From NCBI GenBank assembly GCA_051873875.1, contig JBJEFI010000036.1, forward strand, positions 1-16,237: a stretch of 16,237 bases of DNA. The letters are read 5' to 3'. Positions 6,074 through 13,816 of the stretch are shown here, piece by piece. The position numbers and the translations under genes are program-made. Below the pieces are notes generated by a model. The model was not told where the DNA came from and searched no databases. It worked only from the letters and a program-made list of their open reading frames with translations. The stretch comes from JBJEFI01 sp051873875 (GTDB lineage Bacteria; Bacillota; Bacilli; Bacillales; Bacillaceae_G). The first letter of the stretch is position 1. Each line of letters opens with the position of its first letter.

Positions 6074-6102
6074 AGTGTAACAAAACATTGTTACACTATC
6101 AA
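6074..6102 (-). promoter_or_regulatory. Promoter of the yhbD operon with overlapping 24-bp palindrome
   Basis: On the minus strand, TTGATA (6097-6102) and TACACT (6074-6079) are separated by 17 bases, a reasonable sigma-A promoter. A perfect inverted repeat, arms AGTGTAACAA (6074-6083) and TTGTTACACT (6088-6097) with 4 bases between, fills the spacer and the -10 element. A protein bound there would block RNA polymerase. The predicted transcript would begin almost at the ribosome binding site, leaving a leader of only about a dozen bases. Confidence 0.65.
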
Positions 6103-6206
6103 TTGTTTTATTGCCTATTTTTACATTTTTAAACACTTTTATTCTAACTTCCTGGATTTATCATTAGCCAATCCTATTGTTAATTTAGACCTAGTTTATT
6201 TGCATG

Positions 6207-6240
6207 AAAAAATCCAATTGATTTTCAATTGGATTTTTTA
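6207..6240 (-). terminator. Terminator of the rmuC operon
   Basis: A 14-bp perfect stem (6207-6220 with 6226-6239, 5-base loop) built of AATCCAATTG and its complement. On the minus strand a run of T follows. It overlaps the stop codon of the small membrane-anchored protein gene, so it ends that transcription unit. The A/T symmetry would let it also work in the other direction. Confidence 0.85.
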
Positions 6241-6762
6241 TTTTATATCGTCCATCGTTATTTTATTGAGCTTCAGTTGTAGTGGAAATTCAAATGTTTT
6301 TCCATTTTTCATCGAACCACTTAAGGAAACATAAAAATTATTTACTAGTGCTTCAATATCTTTCTTTCCAATTACATTCTCTCCACTAATTGCTCCTACA
6401 GCAGGATTTAGAATCAATTCATCTGGAAATGCGATATCCTCATCGGTTCCCTCATTAGAATAACCTCCATGATATAGCACATCCTTCATTCCATCTTTTT
6501 CAACATAAATTTTCGTACTATAAGTAGTGATATTTTCTATGGGCTCTCCAACATAGATGATATTACCACCATACACTGTTTGTTTATTTGGCTCTATAAT
6601 AATTAAACCATTTGTTAGTTTTATATCCTCATTTTCTCCTTCAAAAGCATACACTTCAACTTTTGGATCATCTGCTTTTTGTTTGTTTTTAATTGTTGTC
6701 GTTATGAAAATGATATTTGAAACTACTAATATCCCTATCAAAATAAACAACCACTTTTTCAC
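6238..6762 (-). CDS. Membrane-anchored extracytoplasmic protein of unknown function
   Basis: Not recognised. The 174-residue product starts with a classic signal-anchor: MKKWLFILIGILVVSNIIFITTTIKNK, with two lysines and then about 19 hydrophobic residues. There is no lipobox cysteine, so it is probably held by the uncleaved helix or released by signal peptidase. The rest is soluble and acidic, with alternating hydrophobic residues suggesting a beta-sandwich (GLIIIEPNKQTVYGGNIIYVG, NFYVSLSGSMKNGKTFEFPLQLKL). The start is GTG at 6762, with a G-rich ribosome binding site (GGGGGGAAG) about 8 bases upstream. It follows rmuC by 21 bases and is presumably co-transcribed, but nothing in it suggests a DNA-related role. 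Confidence 0.75.
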   Translation of the reverse strand: MKKWLFILIGILVVSNIIFITTTIKNKQKADDPKVEVYAFEGENEDIKLTNGLIIIEPNKQTVYGGNIIYVGEPIENITTYSTKIYVEKDGMKDVLYHGGYSNEGTDEDIAFPDELILNPAVGAISGENVIGKKDIEALVNNFYVSLSGSMKNGKTFEFPLQLKLNKITMDDIK

Positions 6763-6783
6763 CCTTTCTTCCCCCCTTTTACC

Positions 6784-8100
6784 CTATTTCGTCCCAATAA
6801 AATCCTCTAGCACTAACTCTTCTTCAGCAGGTAGTTCCTGTACTTTTCGTAGCTTTCGTTCAATTCCCCTTGTTTTACGTGATGCTTCTTCAATTTTATT
6901 CGTTGCTTCTTGCAGTTTTTTATGTGTTTTGTCTAAAATATCTCCAAATTTTCCAAACTCCGTTTTTACGATACCTAATGTCTGCCATACTTCACTAGAA
7001 CGTTTTTCAATTGCCAGTGTTCGAAACCCTACTTGTAAGGCATTAATAATGGCCGTAATTGTTGTCGGGCCTGTAATAATAATACGGTATTCTCGTTGTA
7101 AATATTCTGCTAATCCTGGTTTTCGTAGTACTTCTGCATACAAGCCTTCTGTAGGTAGAAACATAATTGCAAAATCAGTTGTATACGGTGGTGATACATA
7201 TTTTTCATAAATTGTTTTCGCCTCAAGCTTTATTGCATTTTCCAATGCTTTTAAGTATTCTTGACAAGCTGTTACATTTCCTTCTTCTTGTGCTTCAATT
7301 AATCGTTGATAAACTTCAATTGGAAACTTAGAATCAATCGGTAATAATATATGTTTTTTATTATCGTTTTTAGATGGAATTTTAATTGCATATTCTACTC
7401 GTTCACTTTTTCCAGGTATCGTAATTACATTAGTTTCATACTGCTCAGGCACTAGTAATTGCTCCATAATACTTCCGAGTTGAATTTCTCCCCAGGTGCC
7501 CCTTGTTTTTACATTAGATAGTACCTTCTTTAAATCCCCAACTCCGTTAGCTAATGTTTTCATTTCTCCTAATCCTTGATGAACTTGCTCTAATCGATCA
7601 CTTACTAGTTTAAAGGAATCTCCTAATCTTTTTTCCAATGTGTCATGTAACTTTTCATCTACTGTTTTTCGCATTTCTTCTAACTTTGACGCATTACTTT
7701 CTTGAAGATTCGTTAAGTGATTTGTTAATGTTTCATTAATTTTTTCTAATTTTCCTTCCATCGTTTGCATTAGCTTTTCTACTTTTATTAAAATAGTTTC
7801 CTCAAATGTCTTATATGTACGGTTCATCTCATTATGATGTTGAAGATTAATTCTTGTTAACTGATTCATATTGCTACCAATCTCTTCTCGATTTTCTCGT
7901 AATGTAGTAGTTTGCTCTTGACGAGAAAATCGAATTTCATCCATCATTCGCTTCTCCATTTCCCCTTGCGCTTGCATCACTCGCTGCATTACTTCATTTA
8001 TCGTATCTTTGTCTCTTTTTTTACTCTTCATAACAATTATTAAAATCATGCATACAATGAATAGACTAACACTATTCATCACAATTGAAACCATCTCCAT
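6784..8100 (-). CDS. rmuC: RmuC-family DNA recombination protein
   Basis: RmuC proteins limit DNA rearrangements such as inversions at short repeats and carry a PD-(D/E)XK-like nuclease fold. Here an N-terminal membrane helix (VSIVMNSVSLFIVCMILIIV) is followed by a long coiled-coil region (about residues 30-190, rich in E, K, Q and L heptads). The RmuC domain then begins at SNVKTRGTWGEIQLGSIMEQLL. The domain is marked by LPIDSKFPIEVYQRLIEA, FAIMFLPTEGLYAEVLR and ITGPTTITAIINALQVGFRTL. I place the start at ATG 8100, because GAGGT lies 5-7 bases upstream, while the GTG at 8115 overlaps an AAAGGTG. That gives 438 residues, normal for the family. The downstream small membrane-anchored gene is in the same unit. 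Confidence 0.93.
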   Translation of the reverse strand: MEMVSIVMNSVSLFIVCMILIIVMKSKKRDKDTINEVMQRVMQAQGEMEKRMMDEIRFSRQEQTTTLRENREEIGSNMNQLTRINLQHHNEMNRTYKTFEETILIKVEKLMQTMEGKLEKINETLTNHLTNLQESNASKLEEMRKTVDEKLHDTLEKRLGDSFKLVSDRLEQVHQGLGEMKTLANGVGDLKKVLSNVKTRGTWGEIQLGSIMEQLLVPEQYETNVITIPGKSERVEYAIKIPSKNDNKKHILLPIDSKFPIEVYQRLIEAQEEGNVTACQEYLKALENAIKLEAKTIYEKYVSPPYTTDFAIMFLPTEGLYAEVLRKPGLAEYLQREYRIIITGPTTITAIINALQVGFRTLAIEKRSSEVWQTLGIVKTEFGKFGDILDKTHKKLQEATNKIEEASRKTRGIERKLRKVQELPAEEELVLEDFIGTK

Positions 8101-8351
8101 GTTTACCTCATCCACCTTTCTACTATTACACTATCCATTGTAAGAATAACACGCTTTCTTTATACAAAAAAAGAAGGAATATTGATGATACTAATGTGAA
8201 ATAATAACTACTACTTATAAAAAAAGAAAAGATTACACATACTATTAGGTAAAATTAAAAGACTGATAAGGCCAATGAATTATCTATTATCTCACTCTCT
8301 TTTTTCTAAAAAATATAGTTGTTATTAAAAAATCTGAATTTTTCTAAAATA
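8101..8351. other. Divergent intergenic region between rmuC and the synthetase promoter
   Basis: About 250 AT-rich bases with no open frame of note. An imperfect TTCTTT/AAAGAA inverted pair lies around 8157-8175. No clear promoter for rmuC could be named. Nothing else is seen in it. Confidence 0.6.
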
Positions 8352-8380
8352 TTGACAACGTTACTTTAAGAATATATAAT
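8352..8380 (+). promoter_or_regulatory. Consensus sigma-A promoter of the T-box transcript
   Basis: TTGACA at 8352-8357 and TATAAT at 8375-8380 with exactly 17 bases between: a perfect consensus match. Transcription should start near 8387 and give a leader of about 300 nt before the synthetase gene. Such a strong promoter is typical where control is by premature termination downstream. Confidence 0.9.
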
Positions 8381-8386
8381 CTTATT

Positions 8387-8645
8387 AATTTAAATATTGA
8401 AATTAAATCGATGATCGGAATAAATGAATAATTCTTGTTTACAGAGAGCGTTTAAATTGGTGGAAAAACGTATCAAGAGTTTCATTAAGACATCCGTGAG
8501 TGCTGAAAGAAATGCATATATATGCAAAGTAGAATCAGACGGCTTCACCCGTTATGTGGAATGAGTGGTCATACATACGACAATCAGGGTGGTACCGCGG
8601 AGAAAATTCGTCCCTATATACTTTATATAGGGGCGAATTTTTTTA
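8387..8645 (+). promoter_or_regulatory. T-box riboswitch leader of the aspartyl-tRNA synthetase gene
   Basis: A tRNA-sensing leader: uncharged tRNA stabilises the antiterminator so that the synthetase gene is transcribed. The conserved T-box AGGGTGGTACCGCGG lies at 8586-8600. Upstream are AGAGAG (8443-8448), TTGGTGGAA (8457-8465) and GTGAGTGCTGAA (8496-8507), typical stem I elements. A stem III-like hairpin, ACGG...CCGT, lies at 8539-8552. The stem I base can pair GCGTTT with AAATGC. I could not fix the specifier codon. AAT (Asn) at 8511-8513 lies in the right stretch, whereas GAC (Asp) at 8538-8540 seems outside stem I. A 14-base palindrome, TGCATATATATGCA (8513-8526), next to the expected specifier area is unusual. 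Confidence 0.95.
8604..8645 (+). terminator. T-box intrinsic terminator
   Basis: A long near-perfect stem: 8604-8620 pairs with 8624-8640 (AAATTCGTCCCTATATA arm, one T-G wobble), followed by a run of seven T. Its 5' part starts just after the T-box sequence, so antiterminator and terminator are mutually exclusive as required. Confidence 0.93.
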
Positions 8646-8688
8646 TTTCAATATGTCAAAATCAAAAAATGAAATGGAGGAAGTAAAA

Positions 8689-9984
8689 ATGAATTTAGTT
8701 CGTGTTTTAACAAATGAAACTCCGCATAAAATAGGAGAAACCGTAAAAATTGCTGGGTGGGTTCATAAAATTAGATATCAATCAAAAATTAACTTTTTAT
8801 TACTTCGTGACAGAAGCGGCATCATTCAATGTATTTTAGAAAATGAATTGTTAAGTTTCAAAGTCGATAATGAATCCATTGTTGAAGTAATAGGAATTGT
8901 CGTTGAAGCTAAGAAACAATCACTAGGTGTAGAAATTCTTATCAAAAATATCAGAATAATCAATAAAATAACAACAAAACTCCCTTTTGAAATAAATAAG
9001 GGCGAATTAAAATCAGGATTAGAGCATGTTCTGAATCATCGTACCTTATCTTTAAGACACGAAAAGAGTCAAGGAATCTTTCGAATTCAAAGTATATTAG
9101 CTCAATCCTTTGGTGATTTTCTATCCTCACATGGATTTACACGAATTTTCACACCAAAAATAGTTTCTCAAGGCGCTGAAGGAGGCGCAAATGTATTCAC
9201 TTTAGACTACTTTGGTAAAAATGCATATCTTGCGCAATCGCCTCAATTTTATAAACAAATGATGGTTGCTAGTGGCTTTGAACGTGTCTTTGAAATTGGG
9301 CCAGTGTTCCGTGCAGAACAACATAACTCTTCAAGACATTTAAATGAATATATTTCTCTCGATGTGGAAATAGGTTTCGTTGAAGATGTGTATGAACTTA
9401 TGAATTGGGAAACAGAATTACTTAAATATATGATTTCTATTGTTAATGAGCAATGTACTCATGAGTTAAAAATTCTTAATGTTACACTTCCTGCCATTAC
9501 TGAAATTCCGAAACTAACGCTTCAGGAAGCACAAAATATATTATGGACTGTCTATAAGAAGGATTCTCCTAAAGGGGACTTAGATTCTGAAGGAGAAAAA
9601 TTAATAGGCAAGCATGTAAAAGAAACGTTTAATAGTGAATTTGTCTTTATTACGAATTATCCAAAAGAAACTCGTCCAATGTACACATTGCCAAGTGGTA
9701 ACAACCCTAAATCGACAGAATCATTTGACTTATTATACAACGGGCTAGAAATCACTTCTGGGGGACTTCGCATTCATCAATTTGATATGCTATTAGAGTC
9801 ATTTTTAAATAAAGGACTAAATCCAGATGATTTTACTGCATATATCGAGACATTTAAATTTGGAGTACCTCCACATGGTGGATTTGCAATTGGACTTGAA
9901 CGATTAACAGCTAATTTAATTGGTGTATCAAATGTTAGAGAAGCGACAGCATTCCCTCGTGATATCCAACGACTAGTTCCTTAA
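8689..9984 (+). CDS. aspS: Archaeal-type aspartyl-tRNA synthetase (possibly non-discriminating or Asn-related)
   Basis: A class IIb aminoacyl-tRNA synthetase of 431 residues, the compact archaeal AspRS2 type lacking the bacterial insertion domain (bacterial AspRS is about 590). An OB-fold anticodon-binding domain (residues 16-95, VKIAGWVHKIR) is followed by the catalytic core. Motif 2 is FEIGPVFRAEQHNSSRHLNEY (201-221), the substrate pocket has LAQSPQFYKQ and SGGLRIH, and motif 3 is HGGFAIGLERL (396-406). The ATG at 8689 is preceded by GGAGG with 8 bases spacing; longer in-frame starts would run back through the T-box terminator. Since Bacillus normally has a bacterial AspRS and an AsnRS elsewhere, this is probably a second enzyme. 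It may charge tRNA-Asn with Asp or act when Asn is short. Specificity cannot be settled from the sequence alone. Confidence 0.9.
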   Translation: MNLVRVLTNETPHKIGETVKIAGWVHKIRYQSKINFLLLRDRSGIIQCILENELLSFKVDNESIVEVIGIVVEAKKQSLGVEILIKNIRIINKITTKLPFEINKGELKSGLEHVLNHRTLSLRHEKSQGIFRIQSILAQSFGDFLSSHGFTRIFTPKIVSQGAEGGANVFTLDYFGKNAYLAQSPQFYKQMMVASGFERVFEIGPVFRAEQHNSSRHLNEYISLDVEIGFVEDVYELMNWETELLKYMISIVNEQCTHELKILNVTLPAITEIPKLTLQEAQNILWTVYKKDSPKGDLDSEGEKLIGKHVKETFNSEFVFITNYPKETRPMYTLPSGNNPKSTESFDLLYNGLEITSGGLRIHQFDMLLESFLNKGLNPDDFTAYIETFKFGVPPHGGFAIGLERLTANLIGVSNVREATAFPRDIQRLVP

Positions 9985-10021
9985 TGAAAAAATAGCGTTA
10001 CTAGTAGACTTCTTTATTTAG

Positions 10022-10052
10022 AATCCTTGTGATAATGTCATAAGGATTTTTT
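10022..10052 (+). terminator. Terminator after the synthetase gene
   Basis: AATCCTTGTGA (10022-10032) pairs with TCATAAGGATT (10038-10048), one G-T wobble, 5-base loop, followed by a T-run. It lies 38 bases after the synthetase stop codon, so the gene is transcribed alone. Confidence 0.88.
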
Positions 10053-10232
10053 ATTTAAAATTATAACTTCTACTAAAAAACAGAGAAAGGAAATCCCCCT
10101 ACTACTCCATTGATTTTTTACTTTTAATTACAATTTAAAAATGAGGGAATTTCACAAGTTGTCTAACTTTACAAACCTTCTCCAATATGAAAATGTAGTA
10201 ATAGAAGCTATATAAAAACGGAGGGAAGAATA

Positions 10233-12005
10233 ATGAATACAAGTAACTATAGATGGAGTAATAAGCAGCTTCGTAAGCACGTTGATGTACTTGATGGTAT
10301 TAGCAATCCACATATGATTTTAAAAAATGCAACGTATTTAAATTCCTATCTACGTAAATGGGTTACAGCTAACATTTGGATTTATGATGATCGGATTGTA
10401 TACGTTGGAGATAAAGTCCCACATCAAGTAGATCAATGTGAAGTTATTGATTGTCAGGGGAAATATTTAGTGCCTGGTTATATTGAACCACACGCTCACC
10501 CTTATCAATTATATAATCCACATTCGTTAGCTAGATATGCAGCCCAAGCAGGTACGACCACATTAATTAATGATAATCTCGTATTCTTTTTCCAATTACA
10601 ACGAGAAGTAGCATTTGAACTATTAGAAGTTTTTGATACCATTCCTACTAGTATGTACTGGTGGTGCCGCTTCGATGGTCAGACCGAGTTACCAAACGGA
10701 GATAAAATTTTTAATCATGAAGATATATTAGCATGGCTTCAGCATAGACGCGTTTTACAAGGAGGCGAGCTAACAGGATGGCCTAAGTTATTAAAAGGTG
10801 ATGACCAAATGCTTACTTGGATACAAGAAGCAAAAAAATTGGAAAAGAAAATCGAAGGGCATTTTCCAGGTGCTTCCGAAACAACATTGGCAAAATTAAT
10901 GTTATTAGGTGCTGATTGTGATCATGAAGCAATGACAGGTAAAGAAGCTTTAACACGTTTGATGCAAGGCTACACGGTTTCTCTTAGAAACTCATCTATT
11001 CGTCCAGATTTAGAGAATCTATTGAAAGAATTATTAGAATTAGGCGTTCAGCAATTTGATAAGTTTTTCTTTACGACAGATGGCTCCCACCCTTTCTTTT
11101 ATGAAAACGGGATGAATGATGCCATGATTGCAACAGCAATAAAACAAGGTATTCCATTAATTGATGCATATAACATGGCAACAGTTAATATTGCTCGACA
11201 TTATCATTTTGAACACTTACATGGCACGATAGCTACAGGAAGAATAGCTAATATTAACATTTTAGAAAGTAAAGAAAACCCAACACCAATTAGTGTCTTA
11301 GCAAAAGGAAAATGGATTAAGCGTGATGGAAGAATAATGAATGATGAATCATTCATTGAATGGAATAAATTTGGAATTACGCCATTACAGCTTAAGTGGG
11401 ATTTACAAAAAGATGATTTCAATTTCACAGAAACAACTGGAATACACTTATTGAATGATGTTATAGCAAAACCATATGTTAGTACCATTGATTTGGACTG
11501 TGATGAACTTTCTTCTGAGCATGATGAATGTTTCTTTATGATGGTTGCCCGTGATGGTACTTGGCGGATTAATACATTAGTGAAAGGATTTGCTAATCGA
11601 TTAAGCGGTTTTGCAAGCTCCTATTCCGGTACTGGTGATATTATTATCATTGGAAAGAATAAAGCTGATATGCTATGTGCCTTTGAACGGATGAAAGATA
11701 TTGGTGGTGGTATTGTTATAGCTGAAGAAAATAAAATTCTACACGAAATCGTCTTACCTCTATTTGGCACTATGTCTAATCTAGATATTGAGTCTCTAAT
11801 TGTGGAGGATAAAAAGATGATACAACTTCTTCAAGATCGAGGTTATCACTTTAATGATCCTGCTTTCACACTACTCTTCTTCTCTGCTACCCATTTACCT
11901 TTCATTCGCGCAACACCTAGTGGGTTATATGATGTGAAGAACGGAAAAGTACTTGCTTCTCCAGTAAAGAGAAACGTGCATATGCTTAACGAAAGTAAAA
12001 ATTAA
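10233..12005 (+). CDS. Adenine deaminase, YerA-like amidohydrolase
   Basis: An amidohydrolase-superfamily protein of 590 residues, close in length and pattern to B. subtilis YerA and to adenine deaminases (adenine to hypoxanthine and ammonia, purine salvage). Visible metal and catalytic positions are IEPHAHP (His87, His89), GGELTGWP (Glu179), EGHFPG (His210), DCDHEAM (His231) and TTDGSHP (Asp283). The C-terminal adenine-deaminase domain shows VKGFANRLSGFASSYSGTGDIIIIG and GGGIVIAEENKILHEIVLPLFG. GGAGGGAAG gives a strong ribosome binding site before ATG 10233. YerA-type proteins are more divergent than the classical AdeC, so deaminase activity on adenine is likely but not certain. It stands alone between terminators. 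No purine riboswitch is seen upstream. Confidence 0.85.
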   Translation: MNTSNYRWSNKQLRKHVDVLDGISNPHMILKNATYLNSYLRKWVTANIWIYDDRIVYVGDKVPHQVDQCEVIDCQGKYLVPGYIEPHAHPYQLYNPHSLARYAAQAGTTTLINDNLVFFFQLQREVAFELLEVFDTIPTSMYWWCRFDGQTELPNGDKIFNHEDILAWLQHRRVLQGGELTGWPKLLKGDDQMLTWIQEAKKLEKKIEGHFPGASETTLAKLMLLGADCDHEAMTGKEALTRLMQGYTVSLRNSSIRPDLENLLKELLELGVQQFDKFFFTTDGSHPFFYENGMNDAMIATAIKQGIPLIDAYNMATVNIARHYHFEHLHGTIATGRIANINILESKENPTPISVLAKGKWIKRDGRIMNDESFIEWNKFGITPLQLKWDLQKDDFNFTETTGIHLLNDVIAKPYVSTIDLDCDELSSEHDECFFMMVARDGTWRINTLVKGFANRLSGFASSYSGTGDIIIIGKNKADMLCAFERMKDIGGGIVIAEENKILHEIVLPLFGTMSNLDIESLIVEDKKMIQLLQDRGYHFNDPAFTLLFFSATHLPFIRATPSGLYDVKNGKVLASPVKRNVHMLNESKN

Positions 12006-12017
12006 AGATAAATAGAA

Positions 12018-12055
12018 ATAAGGCTTACTTAGTTATAGAGTAAGCCTTATTTTTA
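12018..12055. terminator. Bidirectional terminator between adenine deaminase and DUF3886 genes
   Basis: ATAAGGCTTACT (12018-12029) is perfectly complementary to AGTAAGCCTTAT (12039-12050), with a 9-base loop and a T-run after it on the plus strand. The gene on the other strand ends about 10 bases further on, so both convergent genes may use it. Confidence 0.85.
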
Positions 12056-12064
12056 TAGGAGTTT

Positions 12065-12319
12065 TTATTTAAAATCGTTCCATTTTAAATCACTGTCGTT
12101 TAGTAATTCTTCAAAAGATTTATTTTTTTCACGAAGACGAGCTTCTTCTTTCAAACGCTTTTGTTCTGCTTCTTTTTTCTCTTCTTCTATATGTAACAAT
12201 TGTTGTTTCGTCTCTTTAAACTTTTGTAACAATTGATCATTCATAAAATCCTTTAACGTTACTTGTTCTTTATCTTGCTGTTTTTGTTGCATCGGTCTAT
12301 TTTGTTTTTTCTTTTTCAA
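12065..12319 (-). CDS. DUF3886 (YqkK-like) small charged protein
   Basis: A small, very hydrophilic protein rich in Lys, Gln and Glu, matching the DUF3886 family (B. subtilis YqkK), of unknown function. The family core reads VTLKDFMNDQLLQKFKETKQQL. A charged single helix or coiled coil (HIEEEKKEAEQKRLKEEARLREKNKSFEELL) follows and ends in DSDLKWNDFK. I favour TTG at 12319 as start (84 residues): the ribosome binding site GGAGAGGTGA then lies 5 bases upstream, while the GTG at 12328 would overlap it. The gene is single and convergent with the adenine deaminase. It may bind nucleic acid, given the basic N-terminus, but this is a guess. Confidence 0.75.
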   Translation of the reverse strand: MKKKKQNRPMQQKQQDKEQVTLKDFMNDQLLQKFKETKQQLLHIEEEKKEAEQKRLKEEARLREKNKSFEELLNDSDLKWNDFK

Positions 12320-12543
12320 TGTTCTCACCTCTCCTTTATTATACCATGATACAAATTATTTTTAAGTGCTATAAAGTGAAACGTCCACTAATAGAAATTT
12401 CATTTTGTCCTCACTATACTTCTTTATTACATTTAAAATTTGTGTTAGTTTGAGCAAAATAAATGGGCATTTTTAACTTGAAAACCCTTAATGATACATT
12501 TAATATTAAAACTATTCAAACAAAAATGGAGAGGAATGATTTT

Positions 12544-13773
12544 ATGACAGCATTAAAAAAATTGCACCCTATTGTCTGGACAATTGTTATTGGAACAATG
12601 TTCGGCCGTCTCGCAACATCTATGAGTATGCCATTCCTTACCATTTATTTAACAAAAACACTTGGGGCATCCCCATTTCAGGCTGCATTTATCGTAGGTC
12701 TAACGGCGTTAGTTGGGATTTTTATGAGCTTTGTTGGCGGGAATTTATCAGATCGCTTTGGAAGAAAAATGATTATGCTATTTTCTATTTTCTTTTTTAC
12801 CATTGTCTTTGTTGGATATAGTTATGCGAATGAAATTTGGATGTTCTTCTTTTTAGCGGGACTAAATGGTGTAGCTCGTTCCCTATTTGAACCTGCTTCA
12901 CGTGCCTTACTTGGAGATGTAACACCGAGAGAGCACAAATTAATGGTTTATAATTTACGCTATGGCGCCATTAATCTTGGTGTAGCAGTTGGACCACTAC
13001 TAGGTGTTATAATTGGAAGCGCTCAATCAACAAAAGGATTTTTACTACCAGCACTCATTTATTTCATTTATGGTATTGTCTTATTCTTTATGCTTAAAAA
13101 AGTAAAAGTCCAACTAACAACTATTGGAGAAAAAGCAGTAAATATGGTGGAAGCAATGAAGGTTGTGAAAAAAGATCACGTCTTTTTGCTTTCCATTAGT
13201 GCCATGATTTTATGTAGCATTGCTTATTCTCAATTTATGAGTACAATGCCTCAATATTTCGGGAATTCTCCAGATATTAAAAATGGTGTGACCCTATATG
13301 CATGGCTCATTACATTAAATGCTGTTACCGTTGTTGTTCTTCAATACCCATTAACAAGAATAGGGAAAAAATATTCTTCCCTTACATCGATTACAATTGG
13401 TGGTGTTATAATAAGTATTAGCTTAATGCTTTTAGGAATTGCCCATTCTGTTCCAACTCTTATCGGTTGTATGATTTTATTTACAATTGGGGAAGTACTA
13501 ATGTTTTCAATGACAGATGTATTTGTCGATGAAATTGCTCCAACCCATTTACGGGGTACTTATTTCGGTGCAATGGGGTTAAACGGGATTGGTCAAGTAT
13601 GTGGCCCTTGGCTTGGTGGTGCTATTCTTAGTTATTACGGTTATGCAGACGGCGGCATTACCTTCTTTATCATCGGATGTATTTCTATTTTAAGCCTTCC
13701 ACTTTTTATCATTATTAGGCACAAATTAAAATCACAAGCCATTTATCAATCTGGAAATGGTGTAAATAAGTAA
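12544..13773 (+). CDS. MFS transporter, DHA1 / multidrug-efflux-like
   Basis: A 12-helix major facilitator of 409 residues, probably an exporter in the cytoplasmic membrane. The MFS motif A is GGNLSDRFGRKMI between helices 2 and 3. Helix 1 reads GRLATSMSMPFLTIYLTKTLGASPFQAAF, and the sequence NGVARSLFEPASRALLGDVTPREHK lies in the helix 4-5 region, as in MdtH-like drug transporters. I place the start at ATG 12544 because GGAGAGG lies 9 bases upstream. An in-frame ATG at 12463 would add 27 polar residues without a ribosome binding site. A stem-loop follows the stop, so it is a single-gene unit. It is distinct from the DHA3-type exporter at 3399-4658. The substrate is unknown. Confidence 0.87.
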   Translation: MTALKKLHPIVWTIVIGTMFGRLATSMSMPFLTIYLTKTLGASPFQAAFIVGLTALVGIFMSFVGGNLSDRFGRKMIMLFSIFFFTIVFVGYSYANEIWMFFFLAGLNGVARSLFEPASRALLGDVTPREHKLMVYNLRYGAINLGVAVGPLLGVIIGSAQSTKGFLLPALIYFIYGIVLFFMLKKVKVQLTTIGEKAVNMVEAMKVVKKDHVFLLSISAMILCSIAYSQFMSTMPQYFGNSPDIKNGVTLYAWLITLNAVTVVVLQYPLTRIGKKYSSLTSITIGGVIISISLMLLGIAHSVPTLIGCMILFTIGEVLMFSMTDVFVDEIAPTHLRGTYFGAMGLNGIGQVCGPWLGGAILSYYGYADGGITFFIIGCISILSLPLFIIIRHKLKSQAIYQSGNGVNK

Positions 13774-13778
13774 TATAA

Positions 13779-13812
13779 AAGACTAGCCTCAAAAAATTTG
13801 GAGGCTAGCCTT
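13779..13812. terminator. Bidirectional terminator between MFS and M42 peptidase genes
   Basis: AAGACTAGCCTC (13779-13790) pairs with GAGGCTAGCCTT (13801-13812) with one mismatch and a 10-base loop. The better T-rich tail is on the minus strand (TCTTTTAT), so it mainly ends the peptidase transcript. It probably serves the convergent MFS gene too. Confidence 0.75.
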
Positions 13813-13816
13813 ATTG

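Noticed and set aside
6557..7210. 217-codon plus-strand frame
   Set aside because: It lies opposite rmuC and the small membrane-anchored gene, has no ribosome binding site, and its serine/isoleucine-rich product is the antisense shadow of those genes.
8554..8688. 45-codon N-terminal extension of the synthetase
   Set aside because: It reads through the T-box sequence and terminator; the ATG at 8689 has a proper ribosome binding site and gives the normal family length.
10053..10232. Purine riboswitch before the adenine deaminase
   Set aside because: No conserved aptamer core or terminator/antiterminator pair is visible in these 180 bases.
11204..11488. Minus-strand frame inside the adenine deaminase gene
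   Set aside because: Shadow of the coding strand without ribosome binding site or recognisable product.
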